64,000 nucleotides of DNA from Bagarius yarrelli (GCA_005784505.1 VCAZ01000201.1:1-64000), one strand, 5' to 3'. Shown: positions 44,220 to 57,745, counted from the first letter of the stretch. Notes: generated from the sequence alone by a model not told the origin. Made by a program: numbers and translations.

Positions 44220-47200
44220 TCATTCCTGTTCTGTGAATTTGTTCTCTGTGGTAAAATAATGTTCGATAGGCGTGATGACTAGCGGGGCTGAGTTTTTCCC
44301 GCCATTATTAAGACACGGGCTAAAGAAGGGATAAAGTTTCTCAGTGAAAGTCTGACGGGTAAACGAGTAAATATGAGACTTTGCGTCAACGTCATAGAAG
44401 GAGATCAGACCCTCCTCATAATCCACAAACACCCCCACCTTCTGAGGAGCCTGTTTCGGTGTCAGGAAGATGAGAGGAGAATCACACGCCTTATATTCAG
44501 TCTTATTTCTCAGCATCACAATCCAGAATCCGTTCTTCGGACTGAATGTAATGTCCCCCTTCCTGTTAACAGATTCTCGGGCTACCCCCAAATCCCAAGC
44601 GGTTTTACCTCTGACCTGTACATCGTAGTAAAATCTCCCTGAGGAGAAGCCCTCACTTCCCAGCACATTGCACATCGCTTGAACCTCTCTGGATTATCGG
44701 CTACATTCTGTCCTTTGCTGCTGTATCGCACTTGTTTCCTGTTATTAGACAGGAGGAGTTTGGAATTCGCCGTATGGGGATCCAGAGTCACTTCCACTGT
44801 GAGAACGAGAAAAGGTGAACATTAATCAGAGAATAACAGTGAATACTGATATATTTAGATATGGACTGGACAGAAGCTTAAATACCTGCGTATTGCTGGA
44901 ATATCTTTAGTTCTGTTTGAGAAAAAAAATCTCTTTTACACACTGTACAATCAGAATAATCCATAATAATAAGACTGAGACACACATGCTGTGTTCTGGA
45001 TGTTTTGGAGGAGAAGAACTCTGGTGTCCTGTACAGAGTTCTGATTCTGAACACTTTGGGGATGAACTGGAACCCCGACTGAACCCCAGACCTCCTCAAC
45101 TTCAACATTAGTGTCTGGTCTCATTAATACTATTGGAACTGAATGATCACAAATCCAGACAGTCACATGACCCAATCTAGTGGAAACCCTCAGAGTCTGG
45201 AGGTAATTATAGGTGGAAGAGTGAAACTAACATCTGGAATAGGATGATAAAAAAAAAAAAAACACAGATAGATATGATGGGTAGGTGTTCCAATACTTTT
45301 GTCTATATTGTGTACTTATGGGTTCTTACATTTACATTTCTGGCATTTGGTCGATTCCCTTATCTTGAATGTGTTTTATTTATCTATCTCTTTTGGATCC
45401 AACTGAGCAGCTGGGCGTTTTAGGGCTTGTTTAGAGGTCTGACAGTGGCAGCTTGGTGGTGCTGAGGATAGAACCTATGATCTTTAAAACAGTAGTTTAA
45501 CACTGTCACCCCTGATGTACCACTTGACTTGAAGTTCACTGATTTATATTTTCTCCTCTGTCCTGTGTCAAGAACCCCTACATAAAGGACATCTTGGACT
45601 GACCTGCTTTACTTCCCCTTGACGTGTGACGGTTATGTGTGGTGTTGCCTTTCAAGATAGGCAAAGTTTACATACCCAATTATTTATCAGGAGCACCGAG
45701 CGTTAGGAAAAATTGTCGAAGAGAACCTCCAAAAAGTTGGCAAATATTTGGAAAACCCACTGACAAGCATGACTTGGATGTGAAGATTCATCCACATTTG
45801 AAGTTTCAGTTCCTTGCCGTTGTTGCTTCCTAATAAGTCAATCTGGATAACTTCCAAATGCCAGATATGTAAATACCAAGTGTGGAGACAGGGTCTACTC
45901 TTCTACCAGCCTTTAGGGAATTCCTTCTTAAAGGTGGATTGCAAAGATGAAGATAATGAAATGTAAAAGCCCACCACAGATTCCTACTGATGATGCAATA
46001 GGAACTTACCGATCTCTGGAAGCTTTTTAAACTCCTTATTGAGAGACCCCTGAAGCTGATGCATCGCTCTCCTCAGTGGCTCTATATTCAGATGATGAAT
46101 ATTTTTGACGTTATTCCAATCGTTGTTGTGTAATGGTCCATGCAGAAACGGGTAAATCTAACGTCCAGAGAGAGAGGAGAGGTCCATCAGCACAGCAAAA
46201 TTGGTTTTGTATAAGATTGCTAATGACAAATGAAGTGTCTCCAACCTGTAGGAATTTGAGATGGTCCTGTGTATGTAGGAGCTGCTCCATCTCATTGCTC
46301 TTCATCTTTAGATCAGCGATTTCCTGCTCCAGCTCTCGAATGTACTGTTCTGTTTGCCTTTCTGCTGCTTTCTGCTTTCCTTCCATCGCCTCCAGCAGGT
46401 CAGCTTGGCTTCTCTCGATGCAGCTCATCAGAGCACTAAACATCTTCATGCTTTCTGTTTTTTCTTTGTCAGCATGTTTCTAACAAAGGAATAGATGATG
46501 TTCTTTTTTTCACAGGAGGGTTTAGTGCTTGTTAGAGTCATCACTAGAAGGGATTTTAATGATTTCGTTTCGACTCACCTTATTGACTTCGATAGACTGT
46601 TTAAGCTCCTCGATCTTTTGCTGTAGGTTCTGGATCATCTTCTGGACATGCTTCTGTGTCTCCACAAGGTGACTCTAACATGATGGCGCCACAATCAGAA
46701 CTGATTAATTCACAGATAATAAAATGACAAATACAATTTCTCTGGATTATTTAAATGCCTTACCTTCTTCTCCTGACATTCCTCATCCATAGGAACAGTC
46801 CTGTGACTTTTGTGGTCTCCTAAAGAACAGAACTGACACACACAGATCTGGTCGTCTCTACAGAAGAGCTCCAGGGGTCTCTCGTGTTTCTGGCAGATAT
46901 AGTCCTCCAGGTTCTTCACAGGATCCATCAGTTTGTGTTTCCTTAATTTAGCTGTAGTTTTATGGGGTAACAAATGTGTAATACATAAAGAAACCCCACA
47001 ATCCAGACAGGACCTTAGAGCCCAGAACTTCTCCTTGGTGCAGGAGTCACACAGAACCCCGTTCGGCTTTAGGTATGACGGTTGATCTGTTTTGCTGCTG
47101 GATTTGACCTGGACTGACATCTTAAACTGTGCGCTTAGTTCCGAGATAAAAGTATTTACACGAAGCTCAGGTCTTTTGGGGAATTCGGCTGCGCACATTG

Positions 47201-47354
47201 GACAGTGGAAATGCGAACTGGTGTCCCAGAACTCTTTGAGACAGATCATACAGAAGTTGTGTCCACATGGTGTGGAGACTGGATCAGTAAACACATCCAG
47301 ACAGATGGAGCACTGGATCTGCTCTTCATATAGGAGATTGCTGGAGAGAGCCAT
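44220..47354 (-). CDS. finTRIM-like RING/B-box/coiled-coil/SPRY protein, frameshift in the SPRY exon
   Basis: TRIM proteins are RING-type ubiquitin ligases, and in fish they form large antiviral-type families. Five exons on the minus strand: 47354-46764, 46674-46579, 46479-46246, 46157-46010 and 44796-44220. Exon 1 codes for a RING (CSICLDVFTDPVSTPCGHNFC) and two B-box-like modules (CDSCTKEKFWALRSCLDC; CQKHERPLELFCRDDQICVC). The next two exons code for a coiled coil (about 110 residues, with Leu/Met/Glu heptads), then a 49-residue linker exon, then a B30.2/SPRY exon. In the SPRY exon the frame from VEVTLDPHTANSKLLLS through NVADNPERFKRC breaks, and VLGSEGFSSGRFYYDVQV continues in another frame: one base seems to be missing at about 44665-44680. 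The second half runs intact to TGA at the 44220 end. All other junctions keep frame. The nearby maf1 and sharpin-like frames are clean, so the defect may be real, but an assembly error is possible. Length would be about 550 residues. Confidence 0.88.
44960..45310 (-). mobile_element. DNA-transposon-like repeat (copy 4)
   Basis: This is the reverse of the repeat at 28710-29045. It ends GGTGTTCCAATACTTTTGTC followed by TATATTGTGTAC, a typical fish transposon end. It lies in the intron before the TRIM SPRY exon. Confidence 0.7.
45335..45520 (-). mobile_element. tRNA-derived SINE, diverged reverse copy
   Basis: TACATTTCTGGCATTTGGTC, CAACTGAGCAGCTGGGCG and GAGGATAGAACCTATGATC. The core is diverged. 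It sits in the intron before the TRIM SPRY exon. Confidence 0.6.
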
Positions 47355-47584
47355 AACTAACGGAGGAGATACAGATATTTTACAGAAAGATGTTAAAAAG
47401 GTGTGAAGCTAAAAACAAAATGTAGCTAATTAGCATTTAAACTAACTTTTGGGAAATTTATCCCCCGTGAATGCAATAGGAGGAAAGGAAAAACTGCCTG
47501 ATTTGATGTTAGGGAGAAACTTTATGAGGAACCAGATTCAGGAGGGAACCCATCCTTATCTGGATAACAGTGGAGTGCCTAATT

Positions 47585-47830
47585 GTCTTTGTCACATAAA
47601 CTCTAAAGCACAGTGAAATTTGTTGCTTTGCATAGCCCATCTTATAGAAAGTTGGGGTTAAAGCACAGGGTCAGCTATAATACAGCGCCCCCTGGAGCAG
47701 GAAAGGTTAAGGGTCTTACTCAAGGACCCAATGGTGGCAGACTGGGGAAAGTGGGGATCGAAACCCAGGTCTTCCTGGTCTTCCAATCAGCAACCTAGTA
47801 CCTTAACCATTTGAACCACTACTGACCTTC
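47585..47830 (-). mobile_element. tRNA-derived SINE, second family, reverse copy
   Basis: TTTGTCACATAAACTC, CAGTGAAATTTGTTGC, GGTCAGCTATAATACAGCGC and GATCGAAACCCAGG. It closely matches 9245-9555 in body and order. Confidence 0.75.
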
Positions 47831-47869
47831 TAAAAAACCATTATAACAATGCTTTCTCTGTCTCACCAC

Positions 47870-50585
47870 TGTCGCTTAGACTGCTAGTCTCCATCCACTG
47901 TCTCTAAAACCATATACATATAGCTGGTCTACCACTCTCTACCAACTGCCACTGTCTCCACTAAACCATACATCAGCTCAGTCTCACAACACATGTGTCT
48001 CATCTCTAAACCATACATATGCTCATCTAGCTGTCTCACCACTGTCTCTAAACCATACATCATAGCTGTCTCACCACTGTCTCTAAACCATACATCATAC
48101 ATCATAGCTGTCTGTCTCTCACACTGTCTCTAAACCATACATCATAGCTGTCTCACCACTGTCTCTAAACCATACATCATAGCTGGTCTCACCACTGTCT
48201 CTAAACCACCATAGCTGTCACCACTGTCATACATCTAGCTGTCTCACCACTGTCTCTAAACCAGCTCATAGTGTCTCACCACTGTCTCTAAACCATACAT
48301 CATAGCTGGTCTCACCACTGTCTCTAAACCATACATCATAGCTGTCTCACCACTGTCTCTAAACAAACCATACATAGCGGTCTCACCATGTCTCTAAACC
48401 ATACATCATAGCTGTCTCACCACTGTCTCACCACTCTCTACCACTCATCAGTCTCACCACAGGTGTCTCTAAACCATACATCATAGCTGGTCTCACCACT
48501 GTCTCTAAACCATACATCATAGCTGTCTCACCACTGTCTCTAAACCATACATCATAGCTGTCTCACCACTCACCTACTGCTCTAAACCATACATCTCTAA
48601 ACCACTACATCATAGCTGTCTCACTGTCTCCCACATCACCACTGTCTCTAAACCATACATCATAGCTGGTCTCACCACTGTCTCTAAACCATACATCATA
48701 GCTGTCTCTAAACCATACATCAGTCTCACCACCATACATCATAGTCTCACCACTGTCTCTAAACCATACATCATAGCTGTCTCACCACTCAACCACATCA
48801 TAGTCTCTGTCTCTAAACCATACATCATAGCTGTCTCACCACTGTCTCTAAACCATACATCATAGCTGGTCTCACCACTGTCTCTAAACTAACATACACA
48901 TACCATACATCATAGCTGTCTCAAACCATCATAGCACTCACCACTGTCTCTAAACCATACATCATAGCTGTTACACCACTAGCTGTCTCACCCAATGTCT
49001 CTAACCATACATCATAGCTCTCACCACTGTCTCTAAACCATACATCATAGCTGTCTCACCACTGTCTCTAAACCATACATCATAGCTGTCTCACCACTGT
49101 CTCTAAACCACATACATCATAGCTCTCTAACCACGTCTCTAAACCATACATCATAGCTGGTCTCACCACTCTCTACCACTGTCTCTGTCTCTAAACCATA
49201 CATCATAGCTGTCTCACCACTGTCTCTAAACCATACATCATAGTCTCACCACTGTCTCTAAAACCATAACTGTCTCACAGCTACCATACTCTAGCTGTCT
49301 CACCATCATAGCTGTCTCACCACTCACCACTGTCTCTAAACCATACATCATAGCTGTCTCACCACTGTCTCTAAACCATACATCATAGCTGTCTCACCAC
49401 TGTCCTAAACTAAACCATAGCATGTCTCACCACTGTCTCTAAACCATACATCATAGCTGTCTCACCACTGTCTCTAAACCACCACTGTCTCTAAACCATA
49501 CATCATAGCTGGTCTCACCAACCAAACCATCTCTACCACTGTCTCTAAACCATACATCATAGCTGTCTCACCACTGTCTCTAAACCATACATCATAGCTG
49601 TCTCACCACTGTCTCACCACTGTCTCTAAACCATACATCATAGCTGTCTCACCACTGTCTCTAACCACATCATAGCTGTCTCACCACTGTCTCTACCATA
49701 CTGTCTCACCACTCTCTACATCATAGTCTCACCATACTCATAGCTGTCTCACCACTGTCTCTAAACCATACATCATAGCTGTCTCACCACTGTCTCTACC
49801 ATACTGTCTCACCACTGTCTCTAAACCATACATCATAGCTGTCTCACCACTGCTGTCTCTGTCTCTAAACCCATACATCATAGCTGGTCTCACCACTGTC
49901 TCTAAACCATACACCACTCATAGCTGTCTCACCACGTCTCACCACTCATAGTCTCTGTCTCTAAACCATACATCATAGCTGTCTCACCACTGTCCTCACC
50001 ACTGTCTCTAAACCATACATCATAGCTGTCTCACCACTGTCTCTAAACCATACTGGTCTCATCTCTAAACCATAGCTGTCTCACTGTCTCTACCACTGTC
50101 TCTAAACCATACATCATAGCTGTCTCACCACTGTCTCTAAACTGTCCATCAAACCATACATCATAGCTGTCTCACCACTGTCTCTAAACCAACCATATAG
50201 CATCATAGTCTCTACACCATCATATAGCTGTCTCACCACTGTCTCACCACTGTCTCTAAACCATACATCATAGCATGTCAAACCATAGCTGTCTCACATA
50301 GCTGTCTCACCACTGTCTCTAAACCATACATCATAGCTGTCTCACCATACATCTCTACTGTCTCAATCTCAACTGTCTAAACCATAAACATCATAGCTGG
50401 TCTCACCACTGTCTCTAAACCATACATCATAGCTGTCTCACCACTGTCTCAACTGTCTCTAAACCATACATCATAGCTGGTCTCACCACTGTCTCTAAAC
50501 CATACATCATAGCTGGTCTCACCACTGTCTCTAAACCATACATCATAGCTGTCTCACCACTGTCCACATCTAAACCATACATCAG
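47870..50585. repeat. 2.7-kb satellite, 35-bp unit
   Basis: The unit is CATAGCTGTCTCACCACTGT followed by CTCTAAACCATACAT (35 bp). Many units are truncated or carry internal duplications of CTCACCACTGT, so the register slips often. There is no long open frame. Confidence 0.95.
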
Positions 50586-52134
50586 AGAGTAGGAGAGTTT
50601 GTTCAGAGGCCCCCAGCGGAGGCAGATTGAGGGTAACAGTAAGAGTGAAATACATTAGAATTTACTCGAAACACTGAACAATAATCGGTGTAACACTGGA
50701 CAGGTCGTACCGGCAGCCTGCAAGACAAATATATGAAATATTGGATGCATTAAATGTCTTTTACCTTTTTTCCTCCCCTGTAAGTATTTCCCTTTTTCCT
50801 TTCTTCTATAGTTTCTCCAGTAAATTGGCTGGAAGTTGCAGACTCCGTGATGGATGGTGTAGATGGCGTTTGGATGGAATGAAGTCGTCTGTAATTCTGG
50901 TTTGAAACTGGTTACGCCGTTGACTAACCTGAACGACATCATGATGCCGCACCCAGTGTGTGTTTTTTTTCCTTTACGGTATTTTAACCCAGATAGCAGA
51001 CATTCATGTCCAAAGCCTCATAACGCAAGTGTTGATTGTGAGGACGGTGAGAGAATGTTGAGACGCTGTGCGTCACTGGGGTGGGGACTCCTTGAAAACA
51101 CTAGAACAGTAGAACGAGGCGCGAGTATTAAAAACAAAAGGTAAAGTATGTGTTTATTCCGGAAGTATGTGTCGGAATGTCAGAAGCTTCGCTGAACATC
51201 ATTTAAATAACAAAGAGTTTATTGAGAACTTTTCTAACTCATTACGTTTGTTTATAGATTCTATAGGATTAGTGGTTAATCGTCACAGATATGTGACGCA
51301 TGTGCTGCAGGTCGTAACTGGTAATTTCCCACTTTCAATTAGTTAATGCCACAGAGAACACTCCACCAAATTGTAATTTTATCTCGTTAACCTGGGAAAA
51401 GAGCAACAGTCTATCAATACAGTACTTTGTTCTCTCTCTCTTTCTCTCTCTCTCGCTCTGTCTCTCTCTCTCTCTCTCTTTTTCTGTCTCTGTCTTTCTA
51501 TCTATCTGTGACTCTCTGCTGAGATACACATGCTGCTCCCAGTGTTCCTCGGACCTTTCTGACCCATGCTGATGCTGAACTTATAGTTGGACCTCAGTTG
51601 ACGGTGTTCACGGATGGACAGACAGACAGACGGATGGACGGATGGGTGATGTTTTCTGCTTTCCATCATTGGATGTTTGATGGCTTTAGCAACTCTTTTA
51701 ATAGAGATGCAAAATCAGAATAAAAATAGAACCTAAACCACTGCACTACCACTTCCCTCAAAATGAACACCAGGTCCAGCTTAGAACCAGAATCTGAGAA
51801 ACAAAACTACTGGAGCAAAAAAAAAGAAATGTTTACTGTTAGTGTTCTAAACCTAAACTTCAGTAAACTCGTCTTAAACTGATAATAAAAGTCTCCGTTT
51901 ATTTGTTCTACTTAAACTCTTTTAATGAAGATAAAAAATCAGTCCGAGCTAAAACTAGTGGAGTTCTTAAAGTTTTAGACTTAAAGAAAACTTACAGTAA
52001 ACTTTACTCCACTAAACAGTCGACTAGTAGAACAGAACTAGTCCACTAACTAACTAGTATTTGTCTCACTTTAAAGTGGACTTTCATGATGAAAAGTGTT
52101 CTAGAAGGACGGAACTCGTCTCTTTAAGTTGACT
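50586..52134. other. Spacer between two satellites
   Basis: This contains a minus-strand open frame (50942-50655), a (CT)n run at 51430-51480 and AT-rich sequence. The frame reads FRLVNGVTSFKPELQTTSF and then more with no recognised family, no matching splice partner and no neighbour it fits. I do not call it a gene. Confidence 0.4.
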
Positions 52135-52308
52135 CACAGAAGAATTCTCAGTCGAGTTACAGTACAAATGGACTCGACTACAAAGTTTATTATTATACAC
52201 TGAAAAGTGGACCATTTATTCTGAAGAACTGAGCAAATCATTCACACACAAGTCCAAAACTAGAACATTGACCTTAGTTACAGGAAGGAAACTCCGGGAT
52301 TTAGACTT
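52135..52308 (+). repeat. Copy B of the duplicated segment
   Basis: This is the same sequence as 903-1066, with fewer deletions. Beyond 52308 it continues TTTACTGTACTTAAAATTG, which copy A lacks. Confidence 0.8.
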
Positions 52309-52506
52309 TTACTGTACTTAAAATTGTACTGAAAACCTTGAACTGTAATTTCACTCTTTATTTTTAAGTGGGACTGAAATGGGCTTTAAAATCCTGCTGC
52401 GTTTCACTGTGTAAATATTTGGGTGGAGCCGGTCTGAGACACACCCAGCACATTCTGTAAATAATTCCAGTAAGATCATCACAAAGTTCATCCAGGTTCA
52501 TCCAGT

Positions 52507-55500
52507 TTACAAATGACGGTGCTGACGATTACACACTCTGTCAGTTACTGCGAGCCTGTCAGTTATTTTATGTAAGTCTGTAAGTTACTGTGAGTCTGTA
52601 AGTTTCTGTCTGATTTAAGTAAAAAATGATCTCTGTATTCTGTAAGCTATTTTGTGAGTCTGTAAGTTTACTGTGAGTCTGTAAGTTTCTGTGAGTCTGT
52701 AAGTTTCTGTGAGTCTGTAAGTTACTGTGAGTCTGTAAGTTTCTGTGAGTCTGTAAGTTTCTGTGAGTCTGTAAGTTACTGTGAGTCCTGTAAAGTTACT
52801 GTGAGTCTGTAAGTTTCTGTGAGTCTGTAAGTTTCTGTGAGTCTGTAAGTTACTGTGAGTCTGTAAGTTACTGTGAGTCTGTAAGTTTCTGTGAGTCTGT
52901 AAGTTTCTGTGAGTCTGTAAGTTTTCTGAGTCTGTAGTGTGAGTCTGTAAGTTACTGTAAGTTGAGTCTGTAAGTTTGTGAGTCTGTCTGTAAGTTACTG
53001 TAGTTTTTAGTCTGTGAGTTCTGTGAGTCTGTAAGTTACTGTGAGTCTGTAAGTTACTGTGAGTCTGTAGTCTGTAAGTTTTTGTAGTCTGAGTCTGTAA
53101 GTTTCTGTGAGTCTGTAAGTTACTGTGAGTCTGTTGTCTGTAAGTTTCTGTGAGTCTGTAAGTTTCTGTGAGTCTGTGTTGAGTCTGTAAGTTCTGTAAG
53201 TTTACTGTGCTGTAAGTTACTGTGATTCTGTTAAGTTCTGTGTTCTGTAAGTTTCTGTGAGTCTGTAAGTTTGTACTGTGAGTCTGTAAGTTACTGTGAG
53301 TCTGTAGTTAGGTAGTTACTGTGAGTCTGTAAGTTTTCTGTGAGTCTGTAAGTTACTGTGAGTCTGTAAGTTTTCTGTGAGTCTGTAAGTTACTGTGAGT
53401 CTGTAAGTTACTGTGAGTCTGTAAGTTACTGTGAGTGAGTCTGTAAGTTTCTGTGACTGTGAGTCTGTAAGTTTTCTGTGAGTCTGTAATTTAACTGTAA
53501 GTACTGTTTACTGTGAGTCTGTGTAAGTTTCTGTGAGTCTGTAAGTTTGTGAGTAAGTTTCTGTAAGTCTGTAACTGTGAGTCTGTAAGTTTCTGGAGTG
53601 TAGTTTCTGTGATCTGTGAAGTCTGTAAGTTACTGTGAGTCTGTAGTCTGTAGTTTCTGTGAGTCTGTAAGTTACTGTGAGCCTGTAGTTACTGTGAGTC
53701 TGTAAGTTTTCTGTGAGTCTGTGAGTCTGTAAGTTTCTGTGAGTCTGTAAGTTTACTGTGAGTCTGTCTGTAAGTTAGTTACTGTGAGTCTGTAGTCTGT
53801 AAGTTATGTAAGTGTGAGTCTGTAAGTTTAAGTCTGTGAGTCCTGTAAGTTACTGTGAGTGTAGTTTAAGTTTGCTGTGAGTCTGTAAGTTTCTGTGAGT
53901 CTGTAAGTTACTGTGAGTCTGTAAGTAAGTTCTGTCTGTAGTCTGTAAGTTTGTAAGTTCTGTGAGTCTGTAAGTTACTGTGAGTCTGTAAGTTTCTGTG
54001 AGTCTGTAAGTTACTGAGTCTGTGTTAGTCTGTAAGTTACTGTGAGTCTGTAAGTTTAGTCGTAAGTTACTGTGAGTCTGTGAGTTGTCTGTGAGTCTGT
54101 AAGTTACTGTGAGTCTGTAAGTTACTGTGAGTCTGTAAGTTACTGTAGTCCTGTAGTTTTTGTGAGTCTGTGTTAGTCTGTAAGTTACTGTGAGTCTGTA
54201 AGTTTCTGTGAGTCTGTAAGTTAAGTTTCTGTAAAGGTCTGTAAGTTTCTGTCTGTGAAGTTACTGTGAGTCTGTAAGTTACTGGAGTTACTGTGAGTCT
54301 GTAAGTTATTCTGTGAGTACCTGTAAGTTACTGTGAGTCTGTAAGTTTCTGTGAGTCTGTAAGTTTCTGTGAGTTCTGTAGTTACTGTGAGTCTGTAAGT
54401 TTCTGTGAGTCTGTAAGTTACTGTAGTCTGTACTGTGAGTGTTACTGTGAGTCTGTAAGTGTGAGTCTGTTTACTGTAAGTTAATGTGAGTCTGTAAGTT
54501 TCTGAGTCTGTAAGTTGTACTGTGAGTCTGAAGTCTGTGAGTACTGTTTCTGTAAGTTTCTGTGAGTCTGTAAGTTACTGTCTGTGAGTCTGTAAGTTAG
54601 CTGTAGTGAGGCTCTTTCTGTGAGTCTGTAAGTTTCTGTGATCTGTAGTCGGAGTTTACTGTAAGTTACTGTGATCTGTAAGTTCTGTGAGTCTGTAAGT
54701 TACTGTGAGTCTGTGAGTCTGTAGTTTTGAGTCTGTGTGTAGTCTGTAAGTTTTTGAGACTGTAGTTACTGTGAGTCTGTAGTCTGTAAGTTACTGTGAG
54801 TCTGTAAGTTTCTGTGTAGTCTGTAAGTTTCTGTGAGTCTGTAAGTTTACTGTGCTGTGAGTCTGTAAGTTACTGTGAGTCTGTAAGTTTAAGTTTCTGT
54901 GAGTCTGTAAGTTTACTGTGAGTCTGTAAGTTTTCGAGTGTTACTGTAAGTTACTGTGAGTCTGTAAGTTACTGTGAGTCTGTAAGTTTCTGTGAGTCTG
55001 TAAGTTACTGTGACTGTGAGTTCTGTAAGTTTCGTGAGTCTGTGAGTCTGTAAGTTTCTGTGAAGTTTCTGTGAGTCTGTAAGTTACTGTGAGTCTGTAA
55101 GTTTCTGTGAGTCTGTAAGTTACTGTGAGTCTGTAAGTTTCTGTGTAGTTAACTGTGTTACTGAGTTCTGTGAGTCTGTAAGTTACTGTGAGTCTGTAAG
55201 TTTACTGTGAGTCTGTAAGTGATCTGTGAGTTCTGTAAGGAGTCTGTAAGTTACTGTGTGAGTCTGTAAGTTACTGTGAGTCTGTAAGTTTCTGTGAGTC
55301 TGTGAGTCTGTAAGTTACTGTGAGTCTGTAAGTTTCTGTGAGTCTGTAAGTTACTGTGAGTCTGTAAGTTTGTCTGTTTCTGTAGTCTGTGAGTCTGTAA
55401 GTTTCTGTGAGTCTGTAATTTCTGTTAGTCTGTAAGTTACTGTGAGTCTGTAAGTTTTCTGTGAGTCTGTAAGTTAAGTCTGTGAGTCTGTAAGTTACTG

Positions 55501-56430
55501 TGAGTCTGTAAGTTACTGTGAGTCTGTAAGTTTCTGTGAGTCTGTAAGTTACTGTGAGTCTGTAAGTCTGTGTTAGTCTGTAAGTTACTGTGAGTTCTGT
55601 GAGTCTGTAAGTTTTACTGTGAGTCTGTAAGTTACTGTGAGTGAGTCTGTAAGTTTCTTCTGTGAGTCTGTAAGTTTCTGTGAGTCTGTAAGTACTGTGA
55701 GTCTGTAAGTTTCTGTGAGTCTGTTTAAGTTAGTCTGTGAGTCTGTACGTTTCTTGTGAGTCTGTAAGTTTCTGTGAGTCTGTAAGTTACTGTGAGTCTG
55801 TAAGTTTCTGTGAGTCTGTAAGTTGTAGTCTGTGAGTCTGTAAGTTGTAAGGTACTGTGTTTCTGGAGTCTGTCTGTAAGTTTGGGGTCTGTGTTAAGTT
55901 TCTGTGAGTCTGTAAGTTACTGTAGTCTGTAGTCTGTGTTTTCTGTGGAAGTTTCTGTAGTCTGTGAGTCTGTAAGTTTCGTGAGTCTGTAAGAGTCTGT
56001 AAGTTACTGTGAGTCTGTAAGTTTCGTGTCTGTAAGTTACTGTGTATCTGTGAGTCTGTAAGTTACTGTGAGTCTGTAAGTTACTGTGAGTCTGTAAGTT
56101 TCTGTGAGTCTGTAAGTTTCTGTGAGTCTGTAAGTTACTGTGAGTCTGTAAGTTTCTGTGAGTCTGTAAGTGTTTGTGAGTCTGTAAATTACTGTGAGTT
56201 TCTGTAAGTTTCTGTGAGTCTGTAAGTTACTGTGAGTCTGTAAGTTACTGTGAGTCTGTAGTTTCTGTGAGTCTGTGAGTCTGTAAGTTAGTCTGTAAGT
56301 TACTGTGAGTCTGTAAGTTACTGTGAGTCTGTAAGTTACTGTGAGTTTCTGTGAGTCTGTAAGTTACTGTGAGTCTGTAAGTTACTGTTACTGTGAGTCT
56401 GTAAGTTTGTATCTGTGTCTTGTCTGTAAG
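52507..56430. repeat. 3.9-kb satellite, 18-bp unit
   Basis: The unit is TCTGTGAGTCTGTAAGTT, alternating with an A variant (TACTGTGAGTCTGTAAGT). There are about 210 units with many truncations and fusions. Each complete unit contains both GTGAGT and GTAAGT, the core of the 5' splice site consensus, on the plus strand. Confidence 0.95.
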
Positions 56431-57137
56431 CTAATAGTTTTTATCTGAATTCGAGCTATTTATATAACTGAATTAATATATAAATAAAGACTTAAATAAA
56501 CTGATCATCACTAATATACAAAAAATACAATTCCAGCGCAGCGCATTTAACCACAAGAGGGCGCTGAAACACAGGATAAGAAAGCGAGCGGCATTTATTC
56601 TCCTAATATCACCTACAGTCTCACCCAGAAATCCATCAGAACCAAATCCTTTAATCATCTATGGACCTTCCCGTCATCCTGCTGTCAAATCCATCCTGTT
56701 TTCATTCAACTGCCTCAAATAAACATGGAGTAACACAGAACTGGGCAATATTTTAATACCTGCTTCATAAACAGGGGGAAAGTCGCACAGAAGGGCAATA
56801 TAACAGGGTAAAATCAGTAAATGTTACCGAATGAATGTAATTAACTTAAATCCGACAATGTAAAAGAATTCAGCTGTCCTGATATTTACTTATTTACCTA
56901 TTATTTCTTTTAAAAGTATACGTATGTAATTAAAAGTGTGTTTTTGGTGTTTTTTTAATCGTTATAATGATTTTTAAACCTCCTCACACGCGTTTCTGTG
57001 TATAAACACTGTTCCGACCTCCTCCGTCTCCTCCACCCCGTCCGACATCCTAAACCGATTCCGGGGGAAGAAATGTTTTCATTCTCCTAATTCACTCCTA
57101 AATAATCTGCCGTCCAGGGCTGTAACGACGTCTGGAC

Positions 57138-57180
<43 letters not shown>

Positions 57181-57349
57181 CGTGATTCACGGCCGGCGGC
57201 ATTAAGTTTTGCGAGCTGTAATCAATTCTGCAGTAACAGATCGGAATGAATCACACACATCCCATAATTAAACTCAATCCCTCATATCAGCCCGACAAGT
57301 CAAACTTTTAACACCCAATTAAACCTTTCAGAGTGGGGGGGGGGGGGGG

Positions 57350-57351
<2 letters not shown>

Positions 57352-57398
<47 letters not shown>

Positions 57399-57419
57399 AA
57401 GTGAGACAGAGCAAGAAAA

Positions 57420-57476
<57 letters not shown>

Positions 57477-57745
57477 TAGAAAGAGCGAAAGTGAGACAGA
57501 GCGAGAAAAACGGAGAAGAGAGAGAGAGAAAGAGAGAGGGAGAGAGAGAGAGAGAGAGAGGAGAGAGGAGGGAGATAGATAGAGAGAGAGAGAGGAGAGG
57601 GAGAGAGAGAAAGTGAGACAGAGCAAGAAAAACAGAGAGAAAGAGAGAGAGACAGGGAGAGAGAGAAACAGAGAGAGAGAACGAGAGTGAGTCAGGGAGA
57701 AAGAGTGAGTCAGGGAGAAAGAGTGAGTCAGGGAGAAAGTGAGAC
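57352..57745. repeat. (GA)n tract with longer repeats
   Basis: GA dinucleotide runs contain recurrent blocks AAAGTGAGACAGAGC plus AAGAAAAACGG, and a GAGTGAGTCAGGGAGAAA block repeated three times near its end. A poly-G run lies just before it. Confidence 0.9.

Noticed and set aside
50655..50942. 95-codon minus-strand frame
   Set aside because: Part of it has protein-like composition, but no family, splice partner or neighbour supports it.
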